A stretch of 7,986 nucleotides of DNA from Clostridiales bacterium UBA7573 (GCA_002477905.1 DLLB01000058.1:1-7986), one strand, 5' to 3'; shown: positions 1-5,913, numbered from the stretch's first letter. The notes: generated by a model from the sequence alone, not told the origin. Translations and numbers: made by a program.

Positions 1-280
1 TCCGCACATTCCGGTAACGCGCGGTTTTGGACGCTTCCACAAACAGCTTCGGTATGGTGTTCGGCACAATCACGCCCATAGAAATTTTCTGACCGCCATA
101 TTTTTTTACATATCGCTTCGCCGCTTCCGCAAGTGAGAGCTCCGTTTCTTCGGGCTGTAATAACTGGTCAAAGTCGATAAAAGACAGTTCCGCGAAAATC
201 AGATTATCTACTTCACAAAATTCTACCTTTTCAAACGATAAATCACCGCGCCAAGCCAAATAATCAAATAAGGTTGCCAT
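1..280 (-). CDS. Mbeg1-like (DUF2974) protein, N-terminal part
   Basis: This is the first 93 codons of a gene that leaves the window on the left. The protein starts MATLFDYLAWRGDLSFEKV and continues with EVDNLIFAELSFIDF, a pattern I recognise from the Mbeg1-like/DUF2974 family of Firmicutes. Members have a lipase-like alpha/beta-hydrolase fold and no established substrate. Only the family's N-terminal signature is visible, because the nucleophile-elbow region lies outside the window, so catalytic competence cannot be judged. No signal peptide is seen, so a cytoplasmic location is likely. The ATG at 280 is preceded by a G-rich Shine-Dalgarno (GGGGGG, about 290..295) and, further up, a good promoter (313..341). 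The gene therefore probably has its own transcript rather than depending on the CarD-like gene 82 bp upstream. The family call rests on memory of the N-terminal pattern. Confidence 0.7.
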   Translation of the reverse strand, partial: MATLFDYLAWRGDLSFEKVEFCEVDNLIFAELSFIDFDQLLQPEETELSLAEAAKRYVKKYGGQKISMGVIVPNTIPKLFVEASKTARYRNVR

Positions 281-312
281 TTTTCGCATTCCCCCCGTCC
301 TTTTCTGTCTTT

Positions 313-341
313 ATTTTATCACAGTCTTACAGATTTTACAA
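313..341 (-). promoter_or_regulatory. Probable sigma-A promoter of the Mbeg1-like gene
   Basis: On the minus strand there is TTGTAA (336..341), a 17-bp spacer, and TAAAAT (313..318) preceded by TGA, which makes an extended -10. Both boxes match the housekeeping consensus well (4/6 and 5/6). The predicted RNA start near 306 would give a leader of about 25 nt. The -35 box overlaps the left arm of the inverted repeat at 338..387. Confidence 0.55.
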
Positions 342-387
342 GAAGCGCAGGAAAATTTTTTCTTAAAAAATTCCCTGCGCTTCTTGT
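338..387. repeat. Long inverted repeat at the end of the CarD-like gene, possible terminator
   Basis: Perfect 14-bp arms ACAAGAAGCGCAGG (338..351) and CCTGCGCTTCTTGT (374..387) enclose a second inner palindrome, AATTTTTT and AAAAAATT. The whole can fold into one extended hairpin. The right arm and the stop codon (TAA, 363..365) lie inside the CarD-like gene. No clear T tract follows on either strand, so termination is plausible but not demonstrated. The stem could instead protect the 3' end of the mRNA. Confidence 0.6.
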
Positions 388-884
388 GCTCCGATTTCCA
401 TAGATGGTTTTATGTAAGATTCCACCCGATCAAACGGGATCTGAAAAAGCACGGCAATCTCCCCATACAGGCATTTTTTCGTCATTGCCTCATATTGCAA
501 ATCCAATTCCGATAGTCGTCGATGTGCGTTTGTCGCCTCTGTGCGGCGTATAGATATTGTTTTCAAAAGCCGGAGCCAAGCCAGCGGCGACTGCGCGTTC
601 CACATTTTTCGATAAATTTCCCGTCGCTGTTTCTCATTTTCAATTTCCAATGGCAGCAACATCGGAAGTTCTTTCAAAAGCGCTTCCATTTGTGCCCGTT
701 CCGTTAAGGAACGCATGACCTGCTCTGCCTGTCCCATCGGCACATACAAAATGGTATCCGCGAACAGCGGATGCAACTCAAAATAAGATCCTTGTGCGGG
801 AGTTCCAAAAGGACAAACATTCCTTTTCACGATTTTGCAGGCTCCGTATTGCCCGTACATGACCACATCTCCGTCTTTCCACAT
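363..884 (-). CDS. CarD-family transcriptional regulator
   Basis: This 173-aa protein belongs to the CarD family, whose members bind the RNA polymerase beta subunit and stabilise the open promoter complex. The N-terminal 60 residues (MWKDGDVVMYGQYGACKI, then YFELHPLFADTILYVPM) match the CarD/TRCF RNA-polymerase-interaction domain. The rest is helical and charged. It ends in a segment (LDLQYEAMTKKCLYGEIAVLF, then FDRVESYIK) typical of the C-terminal helices of short Firmicutes CarD proteins, and the length is normal for that group. I chose the ATG at 884. It has GAGGGGG about 8 nt upstream, the family begins with M-(F/W)-K-x-GD, and the upstream in-frame ATG at 920 lies inside the terminator hairpin. 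The 905..950 hairpin directly precedes the ribosome-binding site and a candidate promoter lies beyond it, so control by attenuation is possible. Confidence 0.88.
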   Translation of the reverse strand: MWKDGDVVMYGQYGACKIVKRNVCPFGTPAQGSYFELHPLFADTILYVPMGQAEQVMRSLTERAQMEALLKELPMLLPLEIENEKQRREIYRKMWNAQSPLAWLRLLKTISIRRTEATNAHRRLSELDLQYEAMTKKCLYGEIAVLFQIPFDRVESYIKPSMEIGAQEAQGIF

Positions 885-904
885 AAATAGTACCCCCTCA
901 AAAA

Positions 905-950
905 GAAAAATACAGCGCAACCATTCAGTTTCCGTTGCGCTGTATTTTTC
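905..950 (-). terminator. Rho-independent terminator or attenuator before the CarD-like gene
   Basis: Perfect 17-bp arms GAAAAATACAGCGCAAC (905..921) and GTTGCGCTGTATTTTTC (934..950) flank a 12-nt loop. Read on the minus strand, the stem runs into TTTTTCTTTTT. It is well placed to end the serine hydrolase transcript (stop at 1013). It also lies only a few bases before the CarD Shine-Dalgarno, so any CarD promoter other than one inside the hairpin must read through it. Confidence 0.85.
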
Positions 951-968
951 GTAAACTTTAATCTGCTA

Positions 969-996
969 TGTATAGGATACCATATTTTCTTGAAAA
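969..996 (-). promoter_or_regulatory. Candidate promoter for the CarD-like gene
   Basis: On the minus strand TTTTCA (991..996), a 16-bp spacer and TATACA (969..974) form a moderate sigma-A-like match. It lies between the hydrolase stop codon and the 905..950 hairpin. RNA starting near 962 would carry that hairpin in its leader. Each box matches 4 of 6 consensus bases, so this is a suggestion only. Confidence 0.35.
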
Positions 997-1012
997 ATGC
1001 CACAGGCAGTTT

Positions 1013-2443
1013 TCACAAAATATCTTTATTTTTGTGCGCGTTTTCACGAATTGCCCTTCCCGTAAGCACTCTGCACTCTGCCGGCATACATCCGCAGGTC
1101 GCGTCTATTTGCACGGTCGCAGTATCACCGTCCAGTCGAAACAGATAGGTCAAGGTTCGTGGGGAATTGGTCAGACGTAAAACCATTTTGACAGCCTCCC
1201 CGCACTGTTCAAAACTGGCATAGCCGCGTAAAAGTTCCGGGAAGTCATTGCGCATCAATCCTATAAGTTTTGGCATCATGCCCGTTCCGGTAAATGAAAA
1301 CGGCAGATATGCCCCGTTTGCCGCAGAAATCGTCTGTACCGTATCGCCTTGTGAAAAAGTAAAACACAGGATGTTTTCCCGACAGGAAAGAGAAAAAGTT
1401 GTGATTCCCATCGGGTTTTTATCTGCACGATACCAGACGCCATCGTTCGAAAGCGGTGCGACAGCACCGCTACAAGGTGGATAAGAAAGCATCGCGCATG
1501 TCGCATCGTCTGTGCGATGCAAAGAACGCACCAACTGATCGACCAATGTCAACTCCATCTGTGTATCCAGACATTCCGCCTGCACAGCGACAATCACCTG
1601 CTCTTTTGGCAAGATCACCATCAACTGTCCGGCGGCGCCATCGCCGCGATAGCCGCCGAAAGAATTGAGCCAGATCTGATAGCCGTATCCGCAAGTCCAA
1701 TCCGGCGTTCCGTTGTTTCGGTTGTCCGAAACCGCGGAAGAAGCCGCTGCAATCCATGCTTCGGAAAGAAGGCGTTTCCCATGATAAACACCGTGGTGCA
1801 AATATAACTGTCCGAGTTTGAGAATGTCTTCGCAACTCACATAAATGCCGGTCCCACCCTCATTTGCACCGCTTTGGGTATTCGTCCAATGCGCATGCTC
1901 GATTCCGAGATAACAGAACAAATGGGATTGCAGATAATCCAACAATGTCATTCCTGTGATCTTGGTCACGATCAGGGAAAGCAAAAATGTTGCACCGGTA
2001 TTATAGGCAAAATGGGTACCGGGCTCATAGGGGAGCGGCTCCGCAAAAAAAGCACGCACCGCGTCCGGCGTCGCCGCCATATGCGCAAAGACGCATCCGG
2101 CGTGACCGGTATTCATCGACAACACATGTCTGACACGCATCGCAAGCAAATGCGCGCTTGGTTGTGCAGGCACCTCCTCCGGAAACAGATCCACAATCCG
2201 GTCTTCTACTGAAAGTAACCCTGCGTCGCAAAGCATACCGATGGCAGTCGCGCAAAAAGTTTTGGAGAGAGAATAAACCTCCCGTTTATCTGCGCAATCA
2301 TACGGGTGCGCGGCAACCAATGCCGCACACGCGTCGTTTTCCCAGATTCCAAGCGTGTGAATATCGTTTCCATGGGCTCGATTTTCCGAGAAAAAGTGCG
2401 CAATCGCATTTTGAGAAATACCAGGTGCAATCCAGTTTTTCAT
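1013..2443 (-). CDS. Serine hydrolase, beta-lactamase/transpeptidase-like (COG1680 type)
   Basis: This 476-aa protein belongs to the class C beta-lactamase-like serine hydrolases (esterase, peptidase and PBP-like enzymes; the substrate cannot be predicted). The nucleophile motif SxxK is S58-L-S-K61 in YSLSKTF. The tyrosine motif is FAYNTGATFLL (Y147), the YNxGAT form seen in one branch of the family. The third motif position carries RGDGAAGQ (266-273). The hydrolase domain covers roughly residues 20-310. A further 165 residues, rich in alternating strand-like segments, form a C-terminal domain I do not recognise. No signal peptide is apparent, so a cytoplasmic location is likely. The ATG at 2443 is preferred over the in-frame ATG at 2470 because GGAGG lies 6 nt before it. 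It follows RNase J by 50 bp on the same strand with no clear terminator between, so co-transcription is possible. The terminator at 905..950 ends the unit. Confidence 0.87.
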   Translation of the reverse strand: MKNWIAPGISQNAIAHFFSENRAHGNDIHTLGIWENDACAALVAAHPYDCADKREVYSLSKTFCATAIGMLCDAGLLSVEDRIVDLFPEEVPAQPSAHLLAMRVRHVLSMNTGHAGCVFAHMAATPDAVRAFFAEPLPYEPGTHFAYNTGATFLLSLIVTKITGMTLLDYLQSHLFCYLGIEHAHWTNTQSGANEGGTGIYVSCEDILKLGQLYLHHGVYHGKRLLSEAWIAAASSAVSDNRNNGTPDWTCGYGYQIWLNSFGGYRGDGAAGQLMVILPKEQVIVAVQAECLDTQMELTLVDQLVRSLHRTDDATCAMLSYPPCSGAVAPLSNDGVWYRADKNPMGITTFSLSCRENILCFTFSQGDTVQTISAANGAYLPFSFTGTGMMPKLIGLMRNDFPELLRGYASFEQCGEAVKMVLRLTNSPRTLTYLFRLDGDTATVQIDATCGCMPAECRVLTGRAIRENAHKNKDIL

Positions 2444-2493
2444 CTGAAACCTCCGCCGAAAAACGGCCATTTTTATCGTTGTGATTGATTGTT

Positions 2494-4755
2494 TTAAGCG
2501 TTCATAATGATCGACAAAATCATCGGCTTCCGTTTGGTTTTATTATACAGATACCGGGAAAGTTCTTCTTTGACGCTGTTCTTCATCTGCGGCCAATCTA
2601 CATAACCGCCCGCAAGACATCCTTCCAACGTTTTCCGCGCAATGTGCTTGATTTCATCCATCAGTGCTTCCGCCTCCCGCACATATACAAAACCGCGGGA
2701 CACAATATCCGGACCGGATACAATGGTCGCATCCTGCGTATTGATCGCGGCAACCACAATGATTACACCGTCCTCTGCCAAATGACGGCGTTCTCTAAGC
2801 ACAATGTTTCCGACATCTCCCACACCATAACCGTCCACCAACACGTTTCCGGACGGTACAACGCCGTTGAAACGCACGCCGTTTTCGTCAATTTCCAAAA
2901 CCTTTCCGATGTCGGAAATAAAGATCCGGTCCGCGGGCATGCCCATATACATCGCGATTTCCTTGTGCTTGACCAGATGCTTATATTCGCCATGGATCGG
3001 CATAAAATAGCGCGGACGCGTCAAAGCATGCATTAACTTCAATTCCTCCTGGCAGGCATGCCCGGAAACATGCACATCCACTGCCGCATCCCGGAAAACC
3101 GGAATCCCGCGCCGGCAAAGCTCATTGATGATCTTATCCACCAGCTTTTCGTTGCCGGGGATCGCATGCGCACTGATCACCACCAAGTCCTTTGCGTCAA
3201 GCGTCACCTGGTCGTGATCGGCGTAAGTCATGCGATAAAGCGCAGACATCGGTTCTCCCTGGCTTCCGGTCGTAATCAGTGTGACCTGTTCTTTCGGATA
3301 GCGTTTGATGTCATGAATATCGATCAACACGCCCTCCGGCACTTTCATATAACCAAGCTCTACCGCCGCGCCGACAATGTTCAGCATACTTCTTCCGGTA
3401 ATGGCGACCTTTCTGCCATATGCCGCGCTGACATTGATAATTTGTTGTACCCGATGCACATTGGAGGAAAACGTTGCAATGACAATCCGTTTATCTTTAT
3501 TGCAAAGGAAAATATGCTCAAAAGAAGCGCCCACCGTCCGTTCAGACGGCGTATAACCGGGACGCTCCGCATTGGTGGATTCGCACAGCAGCATTAAAAC
3601 CCCCTCTTTGCCAAGCTGACCAAGCCGTGCGAGATCCATCACTTCGCCTTCAATCGGCGTCAAATCCAACTTAAAGTCACCGGAATGCACAATTGTGCCA
3701 AGCGGCGTCCGGATTGCAAGACAGCAAGCATCCGCAATAGAATGGTTTACCCGAATAAATTCCACGGAAAAAGCGCCTGCGGAGATCACACTGCCCGCGC
3801 TGACACATTGCAAAGTAGGCGTATAGCTGTAACTATGCTCCGCCAATTTATTTTTCAGAATACCAACCGTCAGACGCGTCGCATAGACCGGAACATGCAG
3901 ACTCCGCAGAACATACGGAACAGCACCGATATGATCTTCATGTCCGTGCGTAATGAAAATGCCGCGGATCTTTTCTGCGTTCTTCTCAAGATATGTGATA
4001 TCCGGAATCACAAGATCAATTCCCAACATATCCTCATCCGGGAATCCCAATCCGCAGTCTACGATAATGATGTCATTTTCATACTCCAGAACCGTCATGT
4101 TCTTGCCGATTTCGCTTAAACCGCCAAGGGAAATGATCTTCAGTTTTCCAAGCGGTGCACGCTTTGTACTTTTCCCGCGCTTTGCCGGCTTTTTTTCCTC
4201 CGGATTCGGTACCGGCGTCGGCAAAGCCGAAACTTCTTTAATCTCAATCTGCTGCTCCGCAGAAACGTCTTTGGAATGATTCTTGCGCCGCACCGCAGGA
4301 ACCGCGGGGATTTTCCCCTCCGTCTGCGTTTTGGGGGTAGGCGTATACTCTTTCTTTTTTGCAGTTTCTTTTCTGACAAATCCCGCGCGCGGTTTCCGGT
4401 CTTTCGGTACATTCTTCGACGTATTCGATTCCTTTTGTGTATGCGGCGCCGCGGGTTTCGGCGCGGACGAACGTCCTGTCCGCTTAGCCGGCGTAGATGA
4501 TGCGGATTGTGCTGCCTTGCGGGATGAATTCTGTGCATGTTCGGCTTGCGTTTTGGTTCCCGGTTCTTTTCCTGCGTTTTCTTTCTGCCGTGCCGGACGT
4601 GATGGACGACGATTTTCCGTTTGCGGCACACGCTCACTTTTTTGCCGTCTTTGCGCCTGCTCAAAAGACGGAGCCAATATCTGATCGGTAGTAGATACCT
4701 TTTGTTGCTTCCGTTCCGGATCCTGCGGTTTCTTTTCTCTGTAAGGTTGTTTCAT
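2494..4755 (-). CDS. rnj: Ribonuclease J with a long N-terminal extension
   Basis: This 753-aa metallo-beta-lactamase/beta-CASP ribonuclease has 5'-3' exonuclease and endonuclease activity in mRNA decay and rRNA maturation. The conserved core begins near residue 203 (KLKIISLGGLSEIGKN). Zinc-site motifs are present: HGHEDH (270-275), H338, HSGD (357-360), HVSGH (562-566) and PIHGEY (586-591). The beta-CASP region includes GSQGEP (497-502), and the C-terminal domain is complete. The core of about 550 residues equals a normal RNase J. The first 200 residues are an extra segment rich in K, R, P, Q, S, T and A, with no predicted fold and no membrane segment. The start at 4755 has AGGAGG 4 nt upstream. 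An in-frame ATG at 4905 would translate through two hairpins and lacks a good ribosome-binding site. A serine hydrolase gene follows after 50 bp. Confidence 0.97.
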   Translation of the reverse strand: MKQPYREKKPQDPERKQQKVSTTDQILAPSFEQAQRRQKSERVPQTENRRPSRPARQKENAGKEPGTKTQAEHAQNSSRKAAQSASSTPAKRTGRSSAPKPAAPHTQKESNTSKNVPKDRKPRAGFVRKETAKKKEYTPTPKTQTEGKIPAVPAVRRKNHSKDVSAEQQIEIKEVSALPTPVPNPEEKKPAKRGKSTKRAPLGKLKIISLGGLSEIGKNMTVLEYENDIIIVDCGLGFPDEDMLGIDLVIPDITYLEKNAEKIRGIFITHGHEDHIGAVPYVLRSLHVPVYATRLTVGILKNKLAEHSYSYTPTLQCVSAGSVISAGAFSVEFIRVNHSIADACCLAIRTPLGTIVHSGDFKLDLTPIEGEVMDLARLGQLGKEGVLMLLCESTNAERPGYTPSERTVGASFEHIFLCNKDKRIVIATFSSNVHRVQQIINVSAAYGRKVAITGRSMLNIVGAAVELGYMKVPEGVLIDIHDIKRYPKEQVTLITTGSQGEPMSALYRMTYADHDQVTLDAKDLVVISAHAIPGNEKLVDKIINELCRRGIPVFRDAAVDVHVSGHACQEELKLMHALTRPRYFMPIHGEYKHLVKHKEIAMYMGMPADRIFISDIGKVLEIDENGVRFNGVVPSGNVLVDGYGVGDVGNIVLRERRHLAEDGVIIVVAAINTQDATIVSGPDIVSRGFVYVREAEALMDEIKHIARKTLEGCLAGGYVDWPQMKNSVKEELSRYLYNKTKRKPMILSIIMNA

Positions 4756-4828
4756 AAATCCTCCTGATTCTCTGTATTTTTCTATTCTCTGAATCCTTGT
4801 ACATGCAATCGTTCTTTGCAAAACAGGA

Positions 4829-4855
4829 AAAGCGGGCGTGCTCTGCCCGTTTTTT
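4829..4855. terminator. Terminator-like hairpin in the RNase J leader
   Basis: CGGGC (4833..4837) and GCCCG (4845..4849) form a short stem with a 7-nt loop, flanked by A and T runs that can extend it. The plus-strand reading ends in six T residues. The minus-strand reading ends in CTTTTCC after one mismatch. Because the neighbouring genes run on the minus strand, it is either a weak attenuator before RNase J or a plus-strand terminator with no obvious gene to serve. Confidence 0.45.
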
Positions 4856-4907
4856 CGCTTGGCAAAACTGCGTTCCTTGTCTATTCCATCCATGTTTGAC
4901 AACATAC

Positions 4908-4930
4908 GAAAAAGCCGGTTGCAAGCCGGC
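4908..4930 (-). terminator. Rho-independent terminator upstream of RNase J
   Basis: On the minus strand GCCGG (4926..4930) pairs with CCGGC (4914..4918) around a 7-nt loop and is followed at once by TTTTTC. No protein gene lies directly upstream on this strand, so the RNA it would stop is the candidate leader or small RNA starting near 5132. Confidence 0.6.
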
Positions 4931-4975
4931 GATATAAAGTTCAGTTTCCGTCTTTCCTTTTAGAAAAAGGCGCCG

Positions 4976-5011
4976 AAAAATCCCCCTCTCCATAGATTTT
5001 ATGGCAAGGGG
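4976..5011 (-). terminator. Terminator of the candidate small RNA
   Basis: Minus-strand hairpin with CCCCT (5007..5011) and AGGGG (4983..4987), a 2x2 internal loop, then CCATA (5000..5004) with TATGG (4990..4994) around a 5-nt loop. It is followed by GGA and TTTTT (4976..4980). The three bases between stem and T tract make it slightly non-ideal. Confidence 0.5.
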
Positions 5012-5132
5012 TTCGGGAAGTGGAAATCCTATTTTGCAGATCTGCCCGTCAAAAAGGTGTTGGTATTCCTTCTTGGCACTGTTTCCGTTCCGCGATCCGC
5101 AGGCTTTCCACATTGTCACGTTCCAATACATC
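4976..5132 (-). ncRNA. Candidate structured small RNA or RNase J leader, unrecognised family
   Basis: There is no convincing reading frame here, but there are signs of an RNA gene. Downstream of an extended -10 promoter, bases 5111..5020 can fold into one rod. Its stems are GTGGAAA (5105..5111) with TTTCCAC, CC with GG, TGCGGATC (5094..5101) with GATCTGCA (one G-T pair), TGCC (5075..5078) with GGCA, and AAGAAGG (5068..5074) with CCTTTTT (one G-T pair). That is 28 base pairs in 92 nt, closed by a 10-nt loop, with an unpaired 15-nt purine-rich bulge at 5079..5093. A second hairpin (4983..5011: AGGGG with CCCCT, and CCATA with TATGG) follows and leads into TTTTTC, an intrinsic terminator. I do not recognise 6S, SRP, tmRNA, RNase P, a T-box or a known riboswitch. 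Folding was done by eye. It could equally be a 5' leader controlling RNase J. Confidence 0.4.
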
Positions 5133-5138
5133 TTTGAC

Positions 5139-5147
5139 AGTATACCA
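5139..5147 (-). promoter_or_regulatory. Extended -10 promoter for the candidate RNA / RNase J leader
   Basis: On the minus strand the sequence TGGTATACT is an extended -10 element (TG, one base, then TATACT, 5/6 consensus). No good -35 box stands 17 bp upstream, as is usual for extended -10 promoters. RNA would start about 7 nt downstream, near 5131-5132. Confidence 0.5.
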
Positions 5148-5263
5148 CAATTTTATGAATGTTTTCCATATATATCATGACCAAGCTGTGAATTCAAAGG
5201 AATAAAGTCTATCGTTTGCGACATCCTATCTGTAAAAATCATAGAAAAACGGAGGATTTTCTT

Positions 5264-5467
5264 ATGACACTTTCCAAAAAAGAAAAAAAGCTACCGCCGC
5301 GTCGGAACACTTCCGCTTTTGCACACTTAGATCGGGATAACAAAACCGATCCGCTTGGTATGTATACCGGCGTCCCGACCGTAGATGGCTATACGCAGGA
5401 CGGAACCTATCTCGGTCAGGTACGCGACGCACAGGAAAAACCCATTCAGGACGTAGACGATCTGTAA
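5264..5467 (+). CDS. Small conserved-type hypothetical protein (67 aa)
   Basis: This is a hydrophilic 67-residue protein of unknown function. It has a basic start (MTLSKKEKKLPPRR), then DPLGMYTGVP (29-38), and ends in EKPIQDVDDL. From memory, short Clostridia proteins with a GxYTGxP segment and a C-terminal KPxQDxDDL motif exist, which suggests it is real and conserved, but I know no function for them. There is no membrane segment, cysteine motif or signal peptide, and it is probably cytoplasmic and largely unstructured. The ATG is supported by CGGAGG 8 nt upstream. An earlier in-frame ATG at 5216 lacks such a site. It converges with the membrane-anchored gene at 5506..5781, with 38 bp between their stop codons. 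Confidence 0.75.
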   Translation: MTLSKKEKKLPPRRNTSAFAHLDRDNKTDPLGMYTGVPTVDGYTQDGTYLGQVRDAQEKPIQDVDDL

Positions 5468-5474
5468 GCAAAGG

Positions 5475-5515
5475 AGCAACCCTGTGCGGAAGTCCACCGG
5501 GGTTGCTATCGCAAC
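5475..5515. repeat. Hairpin between convergent genes, with an alternative fold
   Basis: AGCAACCC (5475..5482) pairs with GGGTTGCT (5500..5507). The GTTGC arm (5502..5506) can instead pair with GCAAC (5511..5515) around a 4-nt loop. It lies between two stop codons and may be a shared terminator, but neither strand has a strong T tract, so it would be inefficient without help. Confidence 0.45.
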
Positions 5516-5781
5516 AGCACATATAAGACAAAACACACCAGCGCGCTGCAGGATGCGCCAAAACACCACCATCCCGCACAACGCAAATATTCTTTTTTCG
5601 GCAGACGCTTGCCGGTACGCAATTGATTCTCCGCTACAATGCGATTGGCTTCTTTTAATAATGCATTCTCATCCTGTAAAGTCGTACTATGTTCTTCACT
5701 CACAATAAAATACGCTTCTTCAAATAGTTCGCTCCCCGTATTCTTTAACCAGATCATATTTTTTTTGCAACCTTTTACCAT
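5506..5781 (-). CDS. Small protein with one C-terminal membrane helix (91 aa)
   Basis: The function is unknown. Residues 1-62 are soluble and charged (LKNTGSELFEEAYFIVSEE, then a helix with coiled-coil character around DENALLKEANRIVAENQ). Residues about 66-90 (LRCAGWWCFGASCSALVCFVLYVLL) form a single hydrophobic helix at the very end, preceded by a basic stretch (RTGKRLPKKE). This topology suggests a tail-anchored protein with its body in the cytoplasm. Three cysteines lie in or next to the helix. Small Clostridia proteins beginning with a similar MIWLKNTG-like segment seem familiar but have no function I can name. The ATG at 5781 has AAAGGAG and GAGG upstream. An alternative start at codon 9 (MIWLKN) has a poorer site but may match relatives better. 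It is convergent with the 67-aa gene and divergent from the nucleotidyltransferase gene. Confidence 0.72.
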   Translation of the reverse strand: MVKGCKKNMIWLKNTGSELFEEAYFIVSEEHSTTLQDENALLKEANRIVAENQLRTGKRLPKKEYLRCAGWWCFGASCSALVCFVLYVLLR

Positions 5782-5913
5782 TTGACCTCGCTCCTTTCCG
5801 TTCGGTTTTAAGATAGCCCGTTTTTTCCAAAGTTATACATATTTTTTCATTGTCCCGCATAAAAATGCGCTTCTCTGCACATCCTTGTTCCATTCCAGAT
5901 ACGGAGGAACAGT
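5782..5913. promoter_or_regulatory. Divergent intergenic region, probable promoters
   Basis: This 132-bp gap separates two genes that start away from each other, so it should hold promoters in both directions. It contains an AT-rich core (5821..5850). A TATAAC -10-like box faces left (5832..5837) and an overlapping TATACA faces right (5834..5839), but I find no matching -35 box for either. A small hairpin (CGCAT, loop AAAA, ATGCG, 5856..5869) would lie in the leader of the rightward gene. Confidence 0.35.

Noticed and set aside
885..920. CarD-like protein starting at 920
   Set aside because: The extra 12 residues are not family-like and their codons lie in the terminator hairpin. The start at 884 has a strong Shine-Dalgarno.
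2444..2470. Serine hydrolase starting at 2470
   Set aside because: GGAGG lies downstream of that ATG and correctly placed for the ATG at 2443.
2485..3036. 183-codon plus-strand frame and other long plus-strand frames opposite RNase J
   Set aside because: They are antisense shadows of a certain gene, with no ribosome-binding sites and no recognisable protein pattern.
4140..4664. 174-codon minus-strand frame inside the RNase J extension, very arginine-rich
   Set aside because: It is an out-of-frame reading of lysine- and proline-rich codons. The RNase J frame is continuous with the conserved core.
4756..4905. RNase J starting 50 codons further upstream at 4905
   Set aside because: The frame is open, but the extra residues pass through a hairpin, and no good ribosome-binding site precedes 4905. 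AGGAGG stands directly before 4755.
4661..5131. 156-codon open frame on the minus strand upstream of and into RNase J
   Set aside because: Its ATG coincides with the predicted RNA start, with the -10 box where a Shine-Dalgarno should be. It runs through two terminator hairpins with T tracts and then overlaps RNase J in another frame. The composition is not protein-like.
4976..5132. Known RNA families (6S, SRP, tmRNA, RNase P, T-box, common riboswitches) for the structured region
   Set aside because: I looked for their conserved signatures, such as the T-box GGGTGGNACC segment and the SRP GGAAGGAAGCAGC-like loop, and saw none. The ends do not pair as 6S requires.
5134..5160. Perfect TTGACA on the plus strand as a promoter for the 67-aa gene
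   Set aside because: No acceptable -10 box occurs at 16-18 bp. The nearest TATGAA gives a 14-bp spacer. The bases overlap the better-supported minus-strand promoter.
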